Source: Megachile rotundata | Lineage: Eukaryota > Arthropoda > Insecta > Hymenoptera > Megachilidae | Assembly: GCF_050947335.1 (NCBI RefSeq) | Contig: NC_134984.1 | Span: 9,839,926 to 9,903,925 of the forward strand | DNA: 64,000 nt | Direction of reading: 5' to 3' | Part shown: piece by piece, positions 1-13,575 of the stretch | Layout: each line of letters starts with the position of its first letter | Position numbering within the stretch: the first letter of the stretch is position 1 | The notes under the pieces: model-generated | Told to the model about the DNA's origin: nothing | Databases searched by the model: none | Seen by the model: the letters and a program-made list of their open reading frames with translations, nothing else | Translations under genes and position numbers: made by a program

Positions 1-2719
1 AAACTTAGGAGTATGGAAATTTTGAATTTTAAAGGCAATTGTTCAATTCCCTTCTTAAAAAAAAGTCCTTCGATTTTTCATTGAAAAATTTTGAAGTCAT
101 CGAAGAAATTTGGAATACTTTTCGGCATCCCTAATAAATAACAAACCTAATAAAGTAGTATTAAGTAATAAACCCAGCGATGTTTCAGGGATGTTAATAA
201 TCATATCTGTTGATTCATAATATTTGATTACTGTAGAATTACGAAACAATTTGATTTTATCATTTTCTACTGTGAAAAAACATTTTCACAAAAACCCACA
301 AGTGTTCAAATTCAAATTTCTTAAAAATAAATTCATATACGAATAAATTTTATTTCCATATTGATTTTATTTTATTTTTCTATGTCGATTCATTTTTCGC
401 TTGTACCACTTTGAAAACGTCCTGTATAAAACCTGTAATGTGTAATATATTTTTGGAACTGGTTTTAAACGTTTGCGTAGGGTTGTTACGCCGCGTCCCG
501 GTGTCACGAGTATTGATCTCTGTGGAGCCACTGCGTGAATGGGCTATAACCGTCTCACCCTGGATTTTAGGAAGACCGATTTCTGTCCCTGTCACGTTCC
601 AGGACCCTGTTCCTTGCTTTACTTCCCTTCAAATGCTCCTTACTCTCCTTGATCAGAGGGATGAGGTACTTCTACTTCGTTTTCGTCGTGTTCCACGTTT
701 TCTTCTTGTTTACTCTCCGTTACAGTTACTTTCTTCGAGTTCTCTACCACTTGCAATCTTTACTATTGTTTTTATGGTTATCGGTGTTCTTTTATTCTTG
801 TTCTACTCTGATTGCTTTTTTCGCTTCCTTCTTTTCACTTTGTGGATCAAATTAATCGGAAAAAGTCTCATGAAAATTCTATAGATGCCATATTGCATGA
901 TAAATGCAAACATATTTTATTTTATAAAATGTTGTTTTTAATATTTAAAAAGAAAATTCTATTATTTTTAAGCTGTTTACAAAATCCTGTTTACGAAACT
1001 TATTTATAAGTCATTTATGAAATTCTGTGGTTTATGATTTATTTTGAAAATTTTATTAGAGATTGAAGATATGGAAAATTAACAGTTAGAGTTTTCAACT
1101 TCAATTTCAACTGAAGTTCAAACTTTTGGTAAAAGTTTTTGAAACATGTTTGATAATTTGTTCTTCTTCAGCAAATAAAATATATCTCAAAATAAAAATA
1201 AAAGAATTTTTTAAATAAAAGTTGTAGATTATAAAATCCCTTATAAAATGATGGGTCTGAAGTTAAGATGGCGTCACCTGTATATTGATGTATTAAAATA
1301 GTAACGTATTAAAACATATTCTAAAAGAAATTGTTTATAACTTTAATAAAAATGAACAACTGTACATATTAAATTCATTTATTTGTCTCTTTTTGCGGTT
1401 AAAAACGGTTTATTCAATTTCGCGGTTTTATTGACTTGATTTTTTTAATTTAATTACTTTGTTCTGTTTTATTTTTGTATCTGCCTTTGTTTGCTGTTTT
1501 TCTGTTTTGCTTTACATCAGGTTTGTGTATTTTCCAATTTTTTCATTTTAAAAGTTTCACCATTTATAAAAATTCTCACCTGTTTTTTAAATTCGTTTCA
1601 TCTTTTTTAAAGTTCTATTGCTTCGTTTTATTTTATAAAATTTGGAACACAATTTTGAAACTTATCTGTTTCATTGTTTTTAAATTACTTCATTTTATTT
1701 TATAAATTTGTTCCATTCTTCTAAAAATTGTTTTTATTATTTTATTTCATTTTTAAATATTTTAACACATTTTAAAATATGTTTCTACTTTTCTGAAATT
1801 GTTTCTATTCATCCTGATTTATAAATTTGTTTTATTTTTCTATTCCTTCCTTCTATTTTATAAATTCGAATCTTTTTTCTTTCAACCTGTTTCATAAATT
1901 CGTTTCTTTTGCGATACTTTTTTCTTACCGGTTTCTTTGCTTGGCTCATTAATCTTTGTTTTTGGATACGGTCCCATTTTACTTCTGTCGGTCCTCCATT
2001 TTCTTTTTCCTCATCTCCTTTTGGCAATGCAACTCTCTTATGTACTTTCTCCCTTGCTTCTGACCTGTTTTCCTATTTTCCTAATTTTGTTCCACAAATT
2101 GATTACTTCTTCCTCTTTATACAATTCACTTCTTCCCTTAATTTCTTCTTCTTGTAAAACAATAATATCTTCCTGTGTTCACAGAACTCTTTCTTTGTTC
2201 ACAAGGTTCTTTATTCTTTTGTTCTCAATTCGAAGAACTTTGTACAGCTCCTATTATCGAAAGTATTTTCGATATTGTAAATCTGATTTCAATAAAAGAT
2301 ACCAAGAATTAAAAGAGAAAACGTAATTTCATGGACGCACATATATATTTTTCTACAATTTTCATTTTGGATATCGTTTCAATTGTCATTCATTTTCATG
2401 AAAGCTTAAAAAATGTCTATTAACATTTTCCTGAAGTTTATTAAAAATATCTCTCGTAATAAAAATTAAACAATTTTTCTTATTTTAAGTTAGTATAAAC
2501 ATAATTATATGTATGTTAGTAAAGCTGTATTAACACTATTAAATAATACAATTAAATTTAAATAAATATCCAATAAAATTTGAACGAATAATAAATAAAC
2601 TGAAGGTATAACAAGATATCATTATGTAACAAAATTTCTTTAGAATTTATTGCATAAAATATTTATATAATTTGTAACAATAACTTGACCAGTTGTATTT
2701 TATAAAACGGAACACTATG
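1..2719. other. AT-rich gene-free stretch
   Basis: No coding exon with convincing composition or splice context was found on either strand. The + strand is strongly pyrimidine-biased over about 600-850 and 1450-2150, and this bias produces short spurious open frames on both strands. A GC-richer patch at about 470-640 remains unexplained. It could be an old, decayed transposon, but no motif supports a family. Confidence 0.5.
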
Positions 2720-3230
2720 CAACACGTAGCGAATGCAAGATGTAATATGTACAATGTATAGGAAATTTTACATATAACAAATATAACATATATCACATAC
2801 GACATGTAACATATGCAATTTATAACATTTGCAACATATAACGTGTGCTACATCTCATAGATATAATATATAAGATATAATATAGCAAATACAACATGTA
2901 ATATATACAACATATAACAAATATAACATATACAGCATATAACATGTGTAGCATAACATATGCAATATATAACATATGCTACATATCACAGATATAACAT
3001 ATAGCAAATACAACATGTAATATATACAGCATATAACAAATATAACATATACAGCATATAACATGTGGTAACATAACATATGCAACATATAACATATACA
3101 ACATATAACATATGCAATACTTAACACATGTAACATATAATATATGCAATACATAACATATATAACATATAACGAATACAACATGTAACATATACAACAT
3201 ATAAAACATACATATAACAAACAAAATATA
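2720..3230. repeat. Degenerate ATAACATAT-type tandem repeat
   Basis: About 500 bases are built from variants of AACATATAACATATGCAACAT, with recurring ACATATAAC, ACATGTAAC and GCAACATAT blocks. The pattern is irregular, and blocks of roughly 80-100 bases recur (for example the pair at about 2880-2950 and 3000-3070, both with CAAATACAACATGTAATATA). The open frames on the minus strand here, rich in Tyr, Cys, Ile and Met, are by-products of the repeat. Confidence 0.85.
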
Positions 3231-6200
3231 TGTATAACATAACTTATTACTCTATCATAAATAATAATACAATAATTATTCTATAATATTCATAACAGTT
3301 GCAGTTTGACCCAACTTGATTCAAAATCTCATACTAACTATATTTATCGAAAAATGTCCACAAAATCCCATAAAGTTTATACAATATTTTCAAAAGAGCC
3401 ATTCGATATCACCGAGTTTATTTGTGCAACTACAAAATCCTCTTAAACTTCAATCCAACTGCAAATTATTATTGTAAAAGTCACAAAATTCAAACTTATT
3501 TAAATAACAACGATTACAATATTTATTCTCTCTGGAAAATCATTCTCTCCTCTCTTTTGCACGCTTTTCAACATTCATTCGTCCGTAATTACATCTGTCA
3601 TTTGAAGTGAGGTCACTTCGAGTTCTGACGAGTTTTTCTCCCCGTTCGCGTGGCTCTTTTTCACAACGTAGTCTCTTCCATTTTCTTTTCCCCCTTATCG
3701 CTTTTCCCTTTTGAAAGGACCCTCGCCTACACGACACCGCACTTAAGCCAAAGCACATTAGCATATTTGCAGGAACCTCAATTTTGCTATCCGACCCCTA
3801 TTCCCAGATAACGAAGTTCAGCTCGTTTAACCAAAATTAGTTTATATCGGAAACTTTCTCTTTTAGAAATTCGTTTGATGTTCGTACTCATTGCAGAATG
3901 CTGAATTTTCTTGTGAAGTTGCTGTACAATCGTTCTTGAAGATGTTGAAGCAAAAATTTCAAAAGGACAGACGTGTCAACTTCTTGTACAATTTAATAAA
4001 CAGTTTTAAAGCTCTTGTTAATACTAGTTTGTATTCTGAAATAAATAATGGCTGCACGTGAGGGTACTCCTCGGCGCAACAATATTATTTCTGATGCTGT
4101 TAGATGCTGTAGTTGTTGACAGCCGCAGTGTTTCAAAGGTTGAAAATTAGAAAATTTGATTCTTAGAGTTTAAGAAATTTTTGAAGCTTTTTTTCGGAAG
4201 TTCAAGAATTTCTGAGTGGGAAAATTTTTAGAGAAAAATTTAGTATCTGTGACGGTAAATTGGGATATTTGAAAATTTGATAATTTTGAAAGTTGAGGAT
4301 GAGTTTGAAAATTTGTAAATTTGAAAATTTGTGTAGATGAGAATTTTTTAATTTTCGACCCTATGGTATTGATAATTTGTTAATTTGCGAAGGTAGAATA
4401 TTTCAGTATTTTTGATTTTGTAAATTTGTAAACGTAGTGTCTCAATATCACTGATTTTGAAAATTTCTAAATATGATAAATTATGATGTTGAAAATTTTA
4501 AATTTGAGTACCTGTGAATGGGAAAATTTCTACATTTACACTTAACAAATTAACAAATTCTGAATTAAAAAGTTTATAACTCTGAAAATTTGTAAATGTG
4601 AGTATTTGTGTTTGTAAATTTGAAAACTTGTAAATATGAGAATTCGTGACTACAAATTTGTATGCTTGAAACTTTTTAAATTCCTAAATTTAGAAATTTA
4701 TAATTTTCAAAATTTCAAAATTTGAGATCATGAAATTTTCATACTTTAAAATTTGAGAACATGGAATTTTCATAGTTTAAAAATTTGAATTATGAAATTT
4801 TCAAAATTTATAATTTTCAATATTTTCATGTTTTCTTTAAAATTTAAGAACTTCTCAAATTTTGTTACAATCAAAATGAGTAAAAGAACTGTGAAATATG
4901 AATATATTGAAATTATCTTGCTAATTAAAATTAATAAACAATTATTAAAACAGTAAGCCAGAATTTTTTCCCAATATAAATATCATAATAAGAAATTTTG
5001 AATATTTCATCACAGTTTCAATCATTACAAAAAAATTGCTACTTAATTAAAAATCGTATTATATAAATAGTATTATTGTTGTCATATTATATGCAGCAAA
5101 CAATTAACAGTAAATAACATTAATTAAAGGTGTTGGTTTTCGAATGAAACGCTAAGTGGTAGTTTGTTCCAACCTGGATCCTTTGTCGACATAAATTCAA
5201 TTCTCCTTGATTTAAATGGACCGTCAACTTCGTTAGGCTTCGCGTTTATAAATTATGTAACGCCATGTTTCAAACAAGGTAGAGTCATAATAAATAAGCT
5301 TTACAATATTCTAGTTCTGGTAGAGTTTATTTATTCTGTTAAACATTTAATGAGCTGAATGAAACGACACATAAAATATTAAAGTCATAACTTTTCAATG
5401 TTGAAAGGGATTTTATGAACACAATTTTTATTCTTTTCATTTTGTACAAATTTTTAATTTTGGAATGGTTTAAATAAATTAAAATAGTTATTGAGAATCA
5501 GAGATGTATTATTATATTTATATTATTATATTTATAACAGATCTTTCTTTATATTATTGTTATATTTATTTTATATTTTTATTTATACTAATATTGTATT
5601 AAATATTATTGTTATATTAATAGCGCATTTTCATTGATACTATTATCATAATATATTTTTTTGTATTATAACCATTGTTATAGTGTGCTTTTACGTACAT
5701 TATTATTGCATTTATAAATGTATATATTATAAATCAAGGACATCCTTTTTGTTTTTGCATTAGTATTTTTTGGATACTGAGGACAAAAAATATAGAAATG
5801 AAAATGTAAGTGTAACTGTTAATAATTTAGTGTCTTTCTATACTTTATTAGATTACCTTTCAAGTTTTATTTGAAATATTTTTTGCAAATAATTTAGGAA
5901 ACATTTGCGTGAAAAAATTAAAATTGCGCATTATGTTAATAAATTTTTACCAAAATCCACAGATACTTGTTCAATTATATTTCGTTTAATTCAAACTGAG
6001 GATCCAATTATTTATAAAAGTTTGTTATATTTAGTTCAGGAGATCACTGTGTAAATAAATTAAAATTATATAAATAAACTAAAATTGTATATCTTACATT
6101 CATAAGTGAATATACAATTATTATGATTGTAAATATTTTATGTAGCCTGAAATGATTCACGAAAACGAATCTGATTAACCAACTTCGTGCAAGATACTTT

Positions 6201-7316
6201 GGCGGTGTTCAGGGATCGTAAAATGTTGGTTAAAAATATTCAGAAACCAAGATCCTCGAATAATGTTGAAGATTAATCAATATTTTACAGATGTAACGTG
6301 TCATGACAGAATTGACGTATGCACAATTTGACGCTGATCAAACTTTCGTGGTAATGTCAAAAATATATATAACCTACACACTTTCTACTATTTATTTTTA
6401 GAATTTCAAATTATTAATTTCAAAGCTTTTAAATTTTCTTATGTTTGCAATTTTTAAATTTGAGAATTGTCGATTTTTATATTTGCAAGTTTCTGAAGTT
6501 CAAAACTATCAATTTTTATATTAGTAAGTTTCTAAATTTGAAGATCATTGATTTCTCTGTTTAATAAATTTAATAAATAAATTTCACTTTAGTGGTTCTT
6601 AAATTTGCAAGATCCTAATTGGTTAAATTTAAGAATTTCTTATTTTGAAAATTTGTGAACTTAAAAAGTTCTTAAATTTTCAAATATGAAAGTTTGTAAA
6701 ATTTGGAACGTGTAAATTTCTAAACTTAGGTACTTGTAATTTAAATAATTTCTATAAATTTAAAACTGTAACACAATTCAATAAATTTCAACTACAATTT
6801 CAATAAATTAAAAGCTTTCGTTAAATTAAAAATGTTTACTTCACAATTTAGTAGTACGTTAAAATGATAAAATAACAGGTGTTTATTTTAACATTAATAA
6901 AATTCAAAAATCATAAATTTGTAAAATTCAATAAAAAGAACTCTTTTCAGTATAAGTTTAATATAAGATCACTCATTGCACGTGCAATACATTTATTACA
7001 TTATACTTTATATTTTTGCATTATATTACATTATGCATTATACATTATATTATCTGAATGCGCGTGCTTATAATTGTATTTTTATACCGTTCATTTTAAA
7101 AGTAGAGCAAAACCATTTGGTTATAATAAAACCTTTTTTAGCCAGCACTTTACGTTACTGGATAATAAACATAACATCAAAAAAGTACACAAAATGTGTC
7201 TTTTAGTGCTCACCAATATTTTTAAATTTAACCAAATGCAAATCCTTGAAAATCTCATAACAATAAAATATGGATTTTCTTCGCTTTCAAAATAAACATA
7301 CTGTGCTATACATTCA
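3231..7316. other. AT-rich gene-free stretch with decayed AAATTT-type repeats
   Basis: No gene was recognised. Positions 4140-4860 and 6400-6750 are dense in GAAAATTTG/AAATTTG words, apparently decayed relatives of the 8-bp arrays further right. A short inverted pair TTAACCAAC (6175-6183) and GTTGGTTAA (6225-6233) could be a small hairpin. A GC-richer, pyrimidine-rich patch at 3610-3760 has no recognisable content. Confidence 0.5.
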
Positions 7317-7548
7317 GGTTTTAGGGTCAGACAACGCAATCCCAAAAATTCATCCTTTGCGTTAATAACAGACGATCACAAAAATCGTTTCGGTTACAAA
7401 AACATTATTTTGAAAAAAATGAACAGTTTATAAGTTTGTGGGGACATCGTCGTCATTTTGTGAAATTTATTAAGTGTCAAAGAACACTAACTAGACGAAG
7501 CATTGACTCCAACCTGTTTTTGGGGTTAGCGTTGTCTGACCCTAAACC
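7317..7548. mobile_element. MITE-like element with ~20-bp terminal inverted repeats
   Basis: The left end reads GGTTTTAGGGTCAGACAACGC (7317-7337) and the right end is its inverse, GCGTTGTCTGACCCTAAACC (7529-7548), differing by one T in the T-run. The interior of about 190 bases is non-coding. A target-site duplication is not clear, so the superfamily cannot be assigned. It ends about 425 bases upstream of the orphan gene's start codon and may border its promoter. Confidence 0.7.
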
Positions 7549-7972
7549 CTCGACTTATTCTACTCGTTCCTGAGTAAGGTACAGATGTCAATCGATGACT
7601 TGGCGCGTGAGGTCGACCCTATAAGTAAAAGAAACTATATCTCTCTCCATCTTCACTTACAGCGCTACTTTTCAAGGAATAATAATAATATTGACAATAA
7701 CTGCAAAATGTAATTTGTACTAAATTCAGTCACTCTTAAGACATTTACCGACTGTCACTGTTTTTGACCTAATTGATGTGTGTAATCATTCAAGCTAATA
7801 GTACTGTCAAAAATATGTATGTTAAGCGTCCATTTTTCTATTCTGACCAATTAGCTGCTGTAGCTCTTCTAAACACGACAGCTTCTTCACGCGCCATCTT
7901 ATGGCTTCATATCATATTTACTCATATTTTAAAGTCCACTAAAAGTAATTACTGCTACGATACTGCTGTGCA
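7549..7972 (+). promoter_or_regulatory. Putative promoter / 5' untranslated region of the orphan gene
   Basis: This is a non-repetitive stretch of higher GC between the 7317-7548 element and the first codon. A TATAAGTA word lies at 7620-7627. AAGATGGCGC on the minus strand (7891-7900), about 70 bases before the ATG, fits the YY1/Pho-type core AAGATGGCG. Transcription start and any upstream non-coding exon cannot be placed by eye. The promoter role is inferred from position only. Confidence 0.35.
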
Positions 7973-10900
7973 ATGATTCTCCTAATGAAGCCTCCGAAAT
8001 TCCAGGATCCCCACACAGGAAACAATGACGAATTCGACTGTGAAAGATTTCGTTTGCTCGCCGATAGGATCAAACCACTTTTGGGTTCCCGTCTGGAGAA
8101 TAGAATCCACTCTGTCTTGGAGGAATTCGTTTGCAAATCGAGTTCCAGATACTCCAGACGATTCCCACGCGTGAAGAGATGCTTGGACGCCATTGCTGCT
8201 TGGTTGAACTATTTAGATCTGTTTCGCGCCAAGGACATCGACGAGGAAGCGATTAAGCACGCGATCGAATGTCTGTTAAAAGATGGCCGAGTGACACATT
8301 TCGAAGATCCGGTTGCTCTGAATACTGGGATAAGTAGGGTGGATCCTGATTCCTTGACCGAACAGAATGCTATGAAGAACATGAACGTATGGAGCTTCAT
8401 CAAGGAGAAGGATTATTGGTTGTCGTGAGTTTATTAATTTCTTCTCATTTACATTTTGCTGTCGATTATTCGACATATACGTCGATACGTTCACTTTGAA
8501 ATTTATAATTAAGTTAAATTATTATGTGTTATGCACATGTTATGTGTTCAGTGATAAAATGTAAATTAATCTTGATGAAAAATAAATTTGAAGAAATCTT
8601 CTTTGAAAAAGTTTGTAACTTGAAGATGAGAATTTTTAAATTATTTCACTTTTTGTTATAGTAATATTATAATAATATTGTTTGACTTATTATGTACTCA
8701 GAAAATTAAATACATTTTATTGATTATAAATACAAATATATTTGATCATTTTACATGATCAGATAGATCATCATATTTAAATTAAAGTGCATGATAAAAT
8801 CAAAGTTAAAAATATATAATATTTTAATGAACATGTTCTTTCACAGAAAAACAAATGCAACTTGCGAATCACCAAGGACCAAACAAAAATGTAAGAAAGA
8901 AAACTGTAACAGCGATTTGGATGTGGAAGTAGGTTCAAGCACAAAAGAGTTTGCAAGCAACAAAAGACATTCTACCAATCCTAGTTGCAACCAAAAAATC
9001 GATAACACAACAGATCCAAAAGTTCAACACAACCAAGAGATGCTCTTCTGTTTTAATGAAAACACTCCTTCAACAAAAGAAGCTGTTGAAGAATTCACTC
9101 TTTCATCTACAGAAAAAAATTTAAAACCATCCAACTGCACTAAAAAATGTGGTAAAAATCGTTGTCCAAAAAGTCCCAAATTAAAGCTCGTAATTTACAA
9201 AACAGCGAGCACAAATGGTTCCACACTTTGGAATCCAGTAATAACCCGTCTCTCCGTTCCCTGCAAACCGAGTCACCTGATCGTGCGATTATTCGAGGCA
9301 GATCCATCTTTGTCAGATTCCTGTCTGATCCTAATCAGGCGAAAATTCGAGCACGAAATTCGCAGCGCGTGTTCTTGCATGAACGACATTCTTAAGAAGA
9401 TGGACAGCTGTACGATTCGACGACTGCGTCTGAATTGCCAGATTCGACCCGGGCGGATCGATTTGACCCTTCAACGCGATTCATCCAAGACTCTATTGTT
9501 CTTGGCACGAGTGCCGATCTGTTTAAACGTTCATAAACGCGAATCCTCTTGCAGGAACGTGGGGAATCGATGCGAATCTCGATGTTCAAATCTTTGTGTA
9601 CCTGACGACTCGAACAAGGAGGAATTTCAGGAACGACAGGTCGCTTTTTACTCCCAGTGCTCTAATCACTCTTTGGGGGAGACAAAAACGAGCCATGCGG
9701 AAGATGCAAAGGAACGGAAAGAGCTGAATTTCGTGTGGTCGAGAAGAGAGCGAAGAGAGGTCGACTTCGTCCTTTCTGCTCGTTTCACCAAATCGCAGAC
9801 GGACTTCGATGAAAATTCCACTTCTGCGAATGAAAATAGTGAACGATCAATAGTGAAGATATGCGATGAAGATAACGCAAAAATTAACGAAAATAAAGTC
9901 AGTGCAGAAGAAGGCATTGTAGAAATTCGCAAAGATGAAACTAGTACAGCAATTAATGACGAAGAAATAAAAACTGCGCTCACCTATCCAGCCGAGAAAA
10001 ATTACACTTGTGCTAACTCATCGGTTATGGATGATCAAAGAGAACTGCATCACACTGTTTGCAGTTATTCTTCAAGTTTGAAGGACGAAGTGAAACAAAA
10101 CCATACAGTCTCAGACTCTGAACAGTGCTACTGTCACGTACTGTATGTAAACAATTCGGAAAAGAATACAAAGGACGAATCTTATTTAACAAAAAAATGT
10201 GGGCAAAATGTTACTGAGAAGGATAATGTGGAGATCCACATCGTAGAAAGTGTTTCTGAATCGAAAACTCAAGCTTCAAAATTACAGACAAATATCAGGG
10301 TAAGGAGCTCTCTTCGGAAGACACTGGTTGCAGAGTTTGAAAGGAACATTTTGGAAACGGACTACAGTTCTTCGATGAAAGAAACGTGCAGCTCCATCAG
10401 TTCTTCAAAAAGCGATAAGTGTTCTCGTTGTGGCAATGACCTGTCCGAGGAAATGAAAAGTGTCACAAAATTCCAGCCTATCTCTGACAGCGAAAATCAG
10501 ACCACAAGGGATTTGAAGAACCTTACAAAACCTTCGACAAAATGTCTGCCTCCTTCGCAATCGGTATGCAAGACCGTTCATAACCCGACAATTAGAACGT
10601 TCGTGATGAGTGCATCCAGAGAACAGTATCAAAACAAAAATATAATTGATCGCGAAGAAAATGCCCATTCTTGTAAGTCGAACAATTCAAATAGCACATG
10701 TAGGAAACAATTTTCTCGTTCGAACAGCTGCATGGAAACAGAAAGCTTCCCAGAAAAGGACTCGAAGAAAAGAAACCGTAAGACAAACGTTAAATTTGGA
10801 TCAAGCGATAAACCTATCTGTTTGTGCTCGAGCAAAGCGCTGCATAAAGAAAAGGATACCGGATCCCGACATCTGTTTCGACGCAAGAACAGTTTCTGGA

Positions 10901-11790
10901 GAGGATCGATCGTTCCAGGAAGCATTTGCAGCTCGTTTCCCGCGCTGGATCGAATTAAATACCTCATTCGCAAGAAACTTCGAAGGCTGCTGCTGGAGGA
11001 GAGGGACAAGGGCACCAGTACGTCGAAGACGTATCTGCGGACCGACAGATACCTGGTCAGCATTTCGAGCGGGAAATTGAACGAGGAACGAATTTGTTCT
11101 TCCATTCGTTGTCCGTTCACGACCAGAAATCAAATGGAGAGTCGAGGTCCTCAGAAGACCTTCACGGAAGGGTGCTTGAAGGAGAAGGAAGTCAGAGGTA
11201 GAAGGATCCAGGACAACGAGGTGTTCCGGAAGATCAGACTGGGTGAAATTTCAAGGTTTCTGGGACAGAAGGGTGGCTCGAAGATCAATAACCAAACAAT
11301 CGATGGTGACGAAAAACGAAGAACACGATCCAGCGTGGAGTCTTTCACTTCTACCAAAGTGATCCTCGATGTTGACCAATTTGATGATAAAGTGAAACAT
11401 AAAGCCCACAAAAGGAGCTGCGATTTCAAAGCGGGAAAATTGACAAAAGGAATCTGTAAAGAGGAAATTGCACCGAAATCTGCTTTCAGGAATTATCGCG
11501 GTGTTGAAGTTTCGGTGGATAAAGGAAGAGAGGGAGGAGATGCCTTGCGCGGTGAAAGATCGAAACCTTTTGATAAACGTTCGTTCAAATGTTGTAGAGC
11601 TAAAGATTGCGAAGACAAGGAGTTTATGAACCTTCTCAATAATTATGAGAGACGAATCACCGATTTGGATGCTGATTTTAGGCTGAAATTGTTGCAGTAC
11701 GTGGCACTTTGCAGGAGCGTGAAGGATCTGTTGATGAAGAGGCTGCCTCAAACCGATGACGTTTACGAGGGTAGCTCGAGCTGCATGTAG
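7973..11790 (+). CDS. Two-exon gene for an unrecognised 1,131-aa Cys/Ser/Lys-rich protein
   Basis: Exons are 7973-8424 and 8847-11790. The donor is GTGAGT at 8425 and the acceptor TTCTTTCACAG ends at 8846. The split codon TC|A keeps the frame, giving 1,131 residues and a TAG stop. The start is supported by an in-frame TAA at 7946-7948; a second ATG lies four codons in. Residues 1-151 look globular and helical, with few low-complexity stretches. About 263-380 is another ordered-looking, Cys-containing segment. About 400-850 is long, polar and probably disordered, rich in Ser, Asn, Lys and Glu. About 850-960 is basic (an IRKKLRRLLLEE helix). Residues 1076-1122 form a predicted amphipathic or coiled helix. 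There is no signal peptide or membrane segment. I do not recognise the family. A long open exon with normal splice sites argues for a real gene; function is unknown. The large antisense open frames inside exon 2 are shadows. Confidence 0.82.
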
Positions 11791-12131
11791 CAAAGGATAT
11801 TGATCCGCGATGAATGACAGACTGATGACTCGATTGCACTAGATGGGACAACGTGTTAAATTGTTAACAACACGATTACTTTCCGTGATTGGGGAGGAAT
11901 TGGTTACGATTCTGTCTAACGTTTTGTTCAGTTTAAAATGTGATTTTTCAAAAATTTTGTTGACTATTTAGTTTTAGATGTGTACTATACTAGATGGTTT
12001 GTAACGATAATGTGATGTTGTTAATATATTTTAGTGCTTGTTGAAGTTTGCTTTTTATTGACATCCTTTTGTTGTAGGATACTTTTAATTTAAAAATGAA
12101 ATACATTTTTGAACTTTTGCATAAAACTAGT

Positions 12132-12137
12132 AATAAA
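12132..12137 (+). terminator. Candidate polyadenylation signal of the orphan gene
   Basis: This is an AATAAA hexamer (ACTAGTAATAAACAAGG) about 340 bases after the TAG stop. Because the DNA is AT-rich, such hexamers are common by chance. The call rests only on position. Confidence 0.3.
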
Positions 12138-12839
12138 CAAGGAAATGATGTTAAAGATGCGCATTGTTAATATATTTTACAATTCATTAAATGTAATTTC
12201 TTTTTGTTGCATAAATTTTTTAATTTGAAAATGAAATAATAGTAACGAAAACTAAAATAATAATGCTAACAAGAAAGTAAAATTAAACAAATATTTTTTG
12301 ATGAATCAAAAATATTAAAACAATTTCTATTATTATAAAAAAGTACAAGAAATTGTAAATATACAAGAACAAGACATATTTTCAATAATATCATTAATTT
12401 TAAGATGTATAATTTATTTATGTTAAAAATAGAAAAGTTTCATAGTAGAGTACTTTATGCAGTATTTCTAAAAAAATGTTACGCATAGAAGGATTAAATT
12501 GTTAGATCAATTCTTAGAAGGATTAAATTCTATTATAAAATATTTATTTGTGATTAAATAATCTCACATAGTACTTTTGCCATGAAATTACCTCGTAAAT
12601 TATTTTCGTGTCATTAAGTCATTTCACAAAGCATTTTTGCATCATTAAATCATTTCACAAAGCATTTTTGCGTCATTAAATCATCTCAAAAAATTCTCTT
12701 GCGACTTTAAAGTACCTTTGTCGTTAGATCACATCATTGTAAGTTTCATTTGTCATCTGATACGTAGTAACCCAATATTTTTAAAATACTTTAAGTTATC
12801 TTTATAACAGGAAAATGTTTTTAACCCAAGTGATAAGGG

Positions 12840-13130
12840 TGCAATGAAATATTAGCAGCATTCGGGAAACGACGTCTTCAGCTGGCACGTTATCATGATG
12901 AGATGATAGTGAAATCCGAGTTATTTAAGGCGTGCCGGCCCCGAAGAGGAGATAAAGTATTGTAGACCAACCATTGAGAGCAGCAGCATCCATCCCTTTG
13001 GCCAGATCGATATTTCTTGGCAACCACCGGAGAGGGTGCCCACCCCAGTTACTCTGTGTTTGTAACAATGCAAGTCGGCTTCTAACAACTAGCGAAAGAT
13101 TTGAGCTGCCTAGATACGTACTTGATTTTA
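12840..13130. other. GC-richer non-repetitive island, function unknown
   Basis: The block stands out from very AT-rich surroundings (GGCGTGCCGGCCCCGAAG at about 12930). It has a 69-codon minus-strand open frame (12925-13134) and a 62-codon plus-strand frame (12974-13162), neither with clear splice sites. It could be a conserved non-coding element, a promoter or an isolated exon. I cannot choose between these. Confidence 0.3.
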
Positions 13131-13234
13131 TCATTCTTGTTTTCGATCGTTTATCAATTTAATTTCGTGAGAAAAGTAATTGAATCTTTGTTATAGATAA
13201 TGAAGGTTCAAGAAATCAAAATTGTGACTGCTTA

Positions 13235-13575
13235 TTATAATTGTAGCATGTAACTATTTGTTGAAATTGTAATATATAATTAATTATTGAAATATTAACT
13301 TGTAACTGTTAATTGAAATTCTAACCTGTAACTATTTATCAAAGTAAATCTGTAAATTTCAACCTGTAAGTATTTTTTGAAACTCTTGCTTATGACTACT
13401 TAACGAAAATTTTACCTGAAATTAATTATTGACATTCTAACCTATAAATACTCATCGAAAATTATAATCTATAACTACTTATCGAAGTTCTAATTTGTAA
13501 CTACTTATTGAAATTATAACATATAATTGCACATAGAAATTCCAATATATAACTATAACTTTGAGAAGTTACAAC
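13235..13575. repeat. Degenerate tandem repeat, unit ~35-40 bp
   Basis: Variants of TAACTACTTATTGAAATTCTAAC recur about eight to nine times with substitutions and small indels. It is non-coding. Confidence 0.7.

Noticed and set aside
380..595. 71-codon minus-strand frame as a retroelement fragment
   Set aside because: Composition is slightly protein-like, but no retroelement motif could be identified, and the neighbouring frames are broken.
2855..3224. Minus-strand frames rich in Tyr, Cys, Met and Ile (121 and 81 codons)
   Set aside because: These are produced by the ATAACATAT tandem repeat; composition follows the repeat unit, not a protein.
10629..11793. Minus-strand frames of 163, 110 and 180 codons
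   Set aside because: They are antisense to the coding exon of the orphan gene, whose + strand frame is continuous for 2.9 kb and joins exon 1 in phase.
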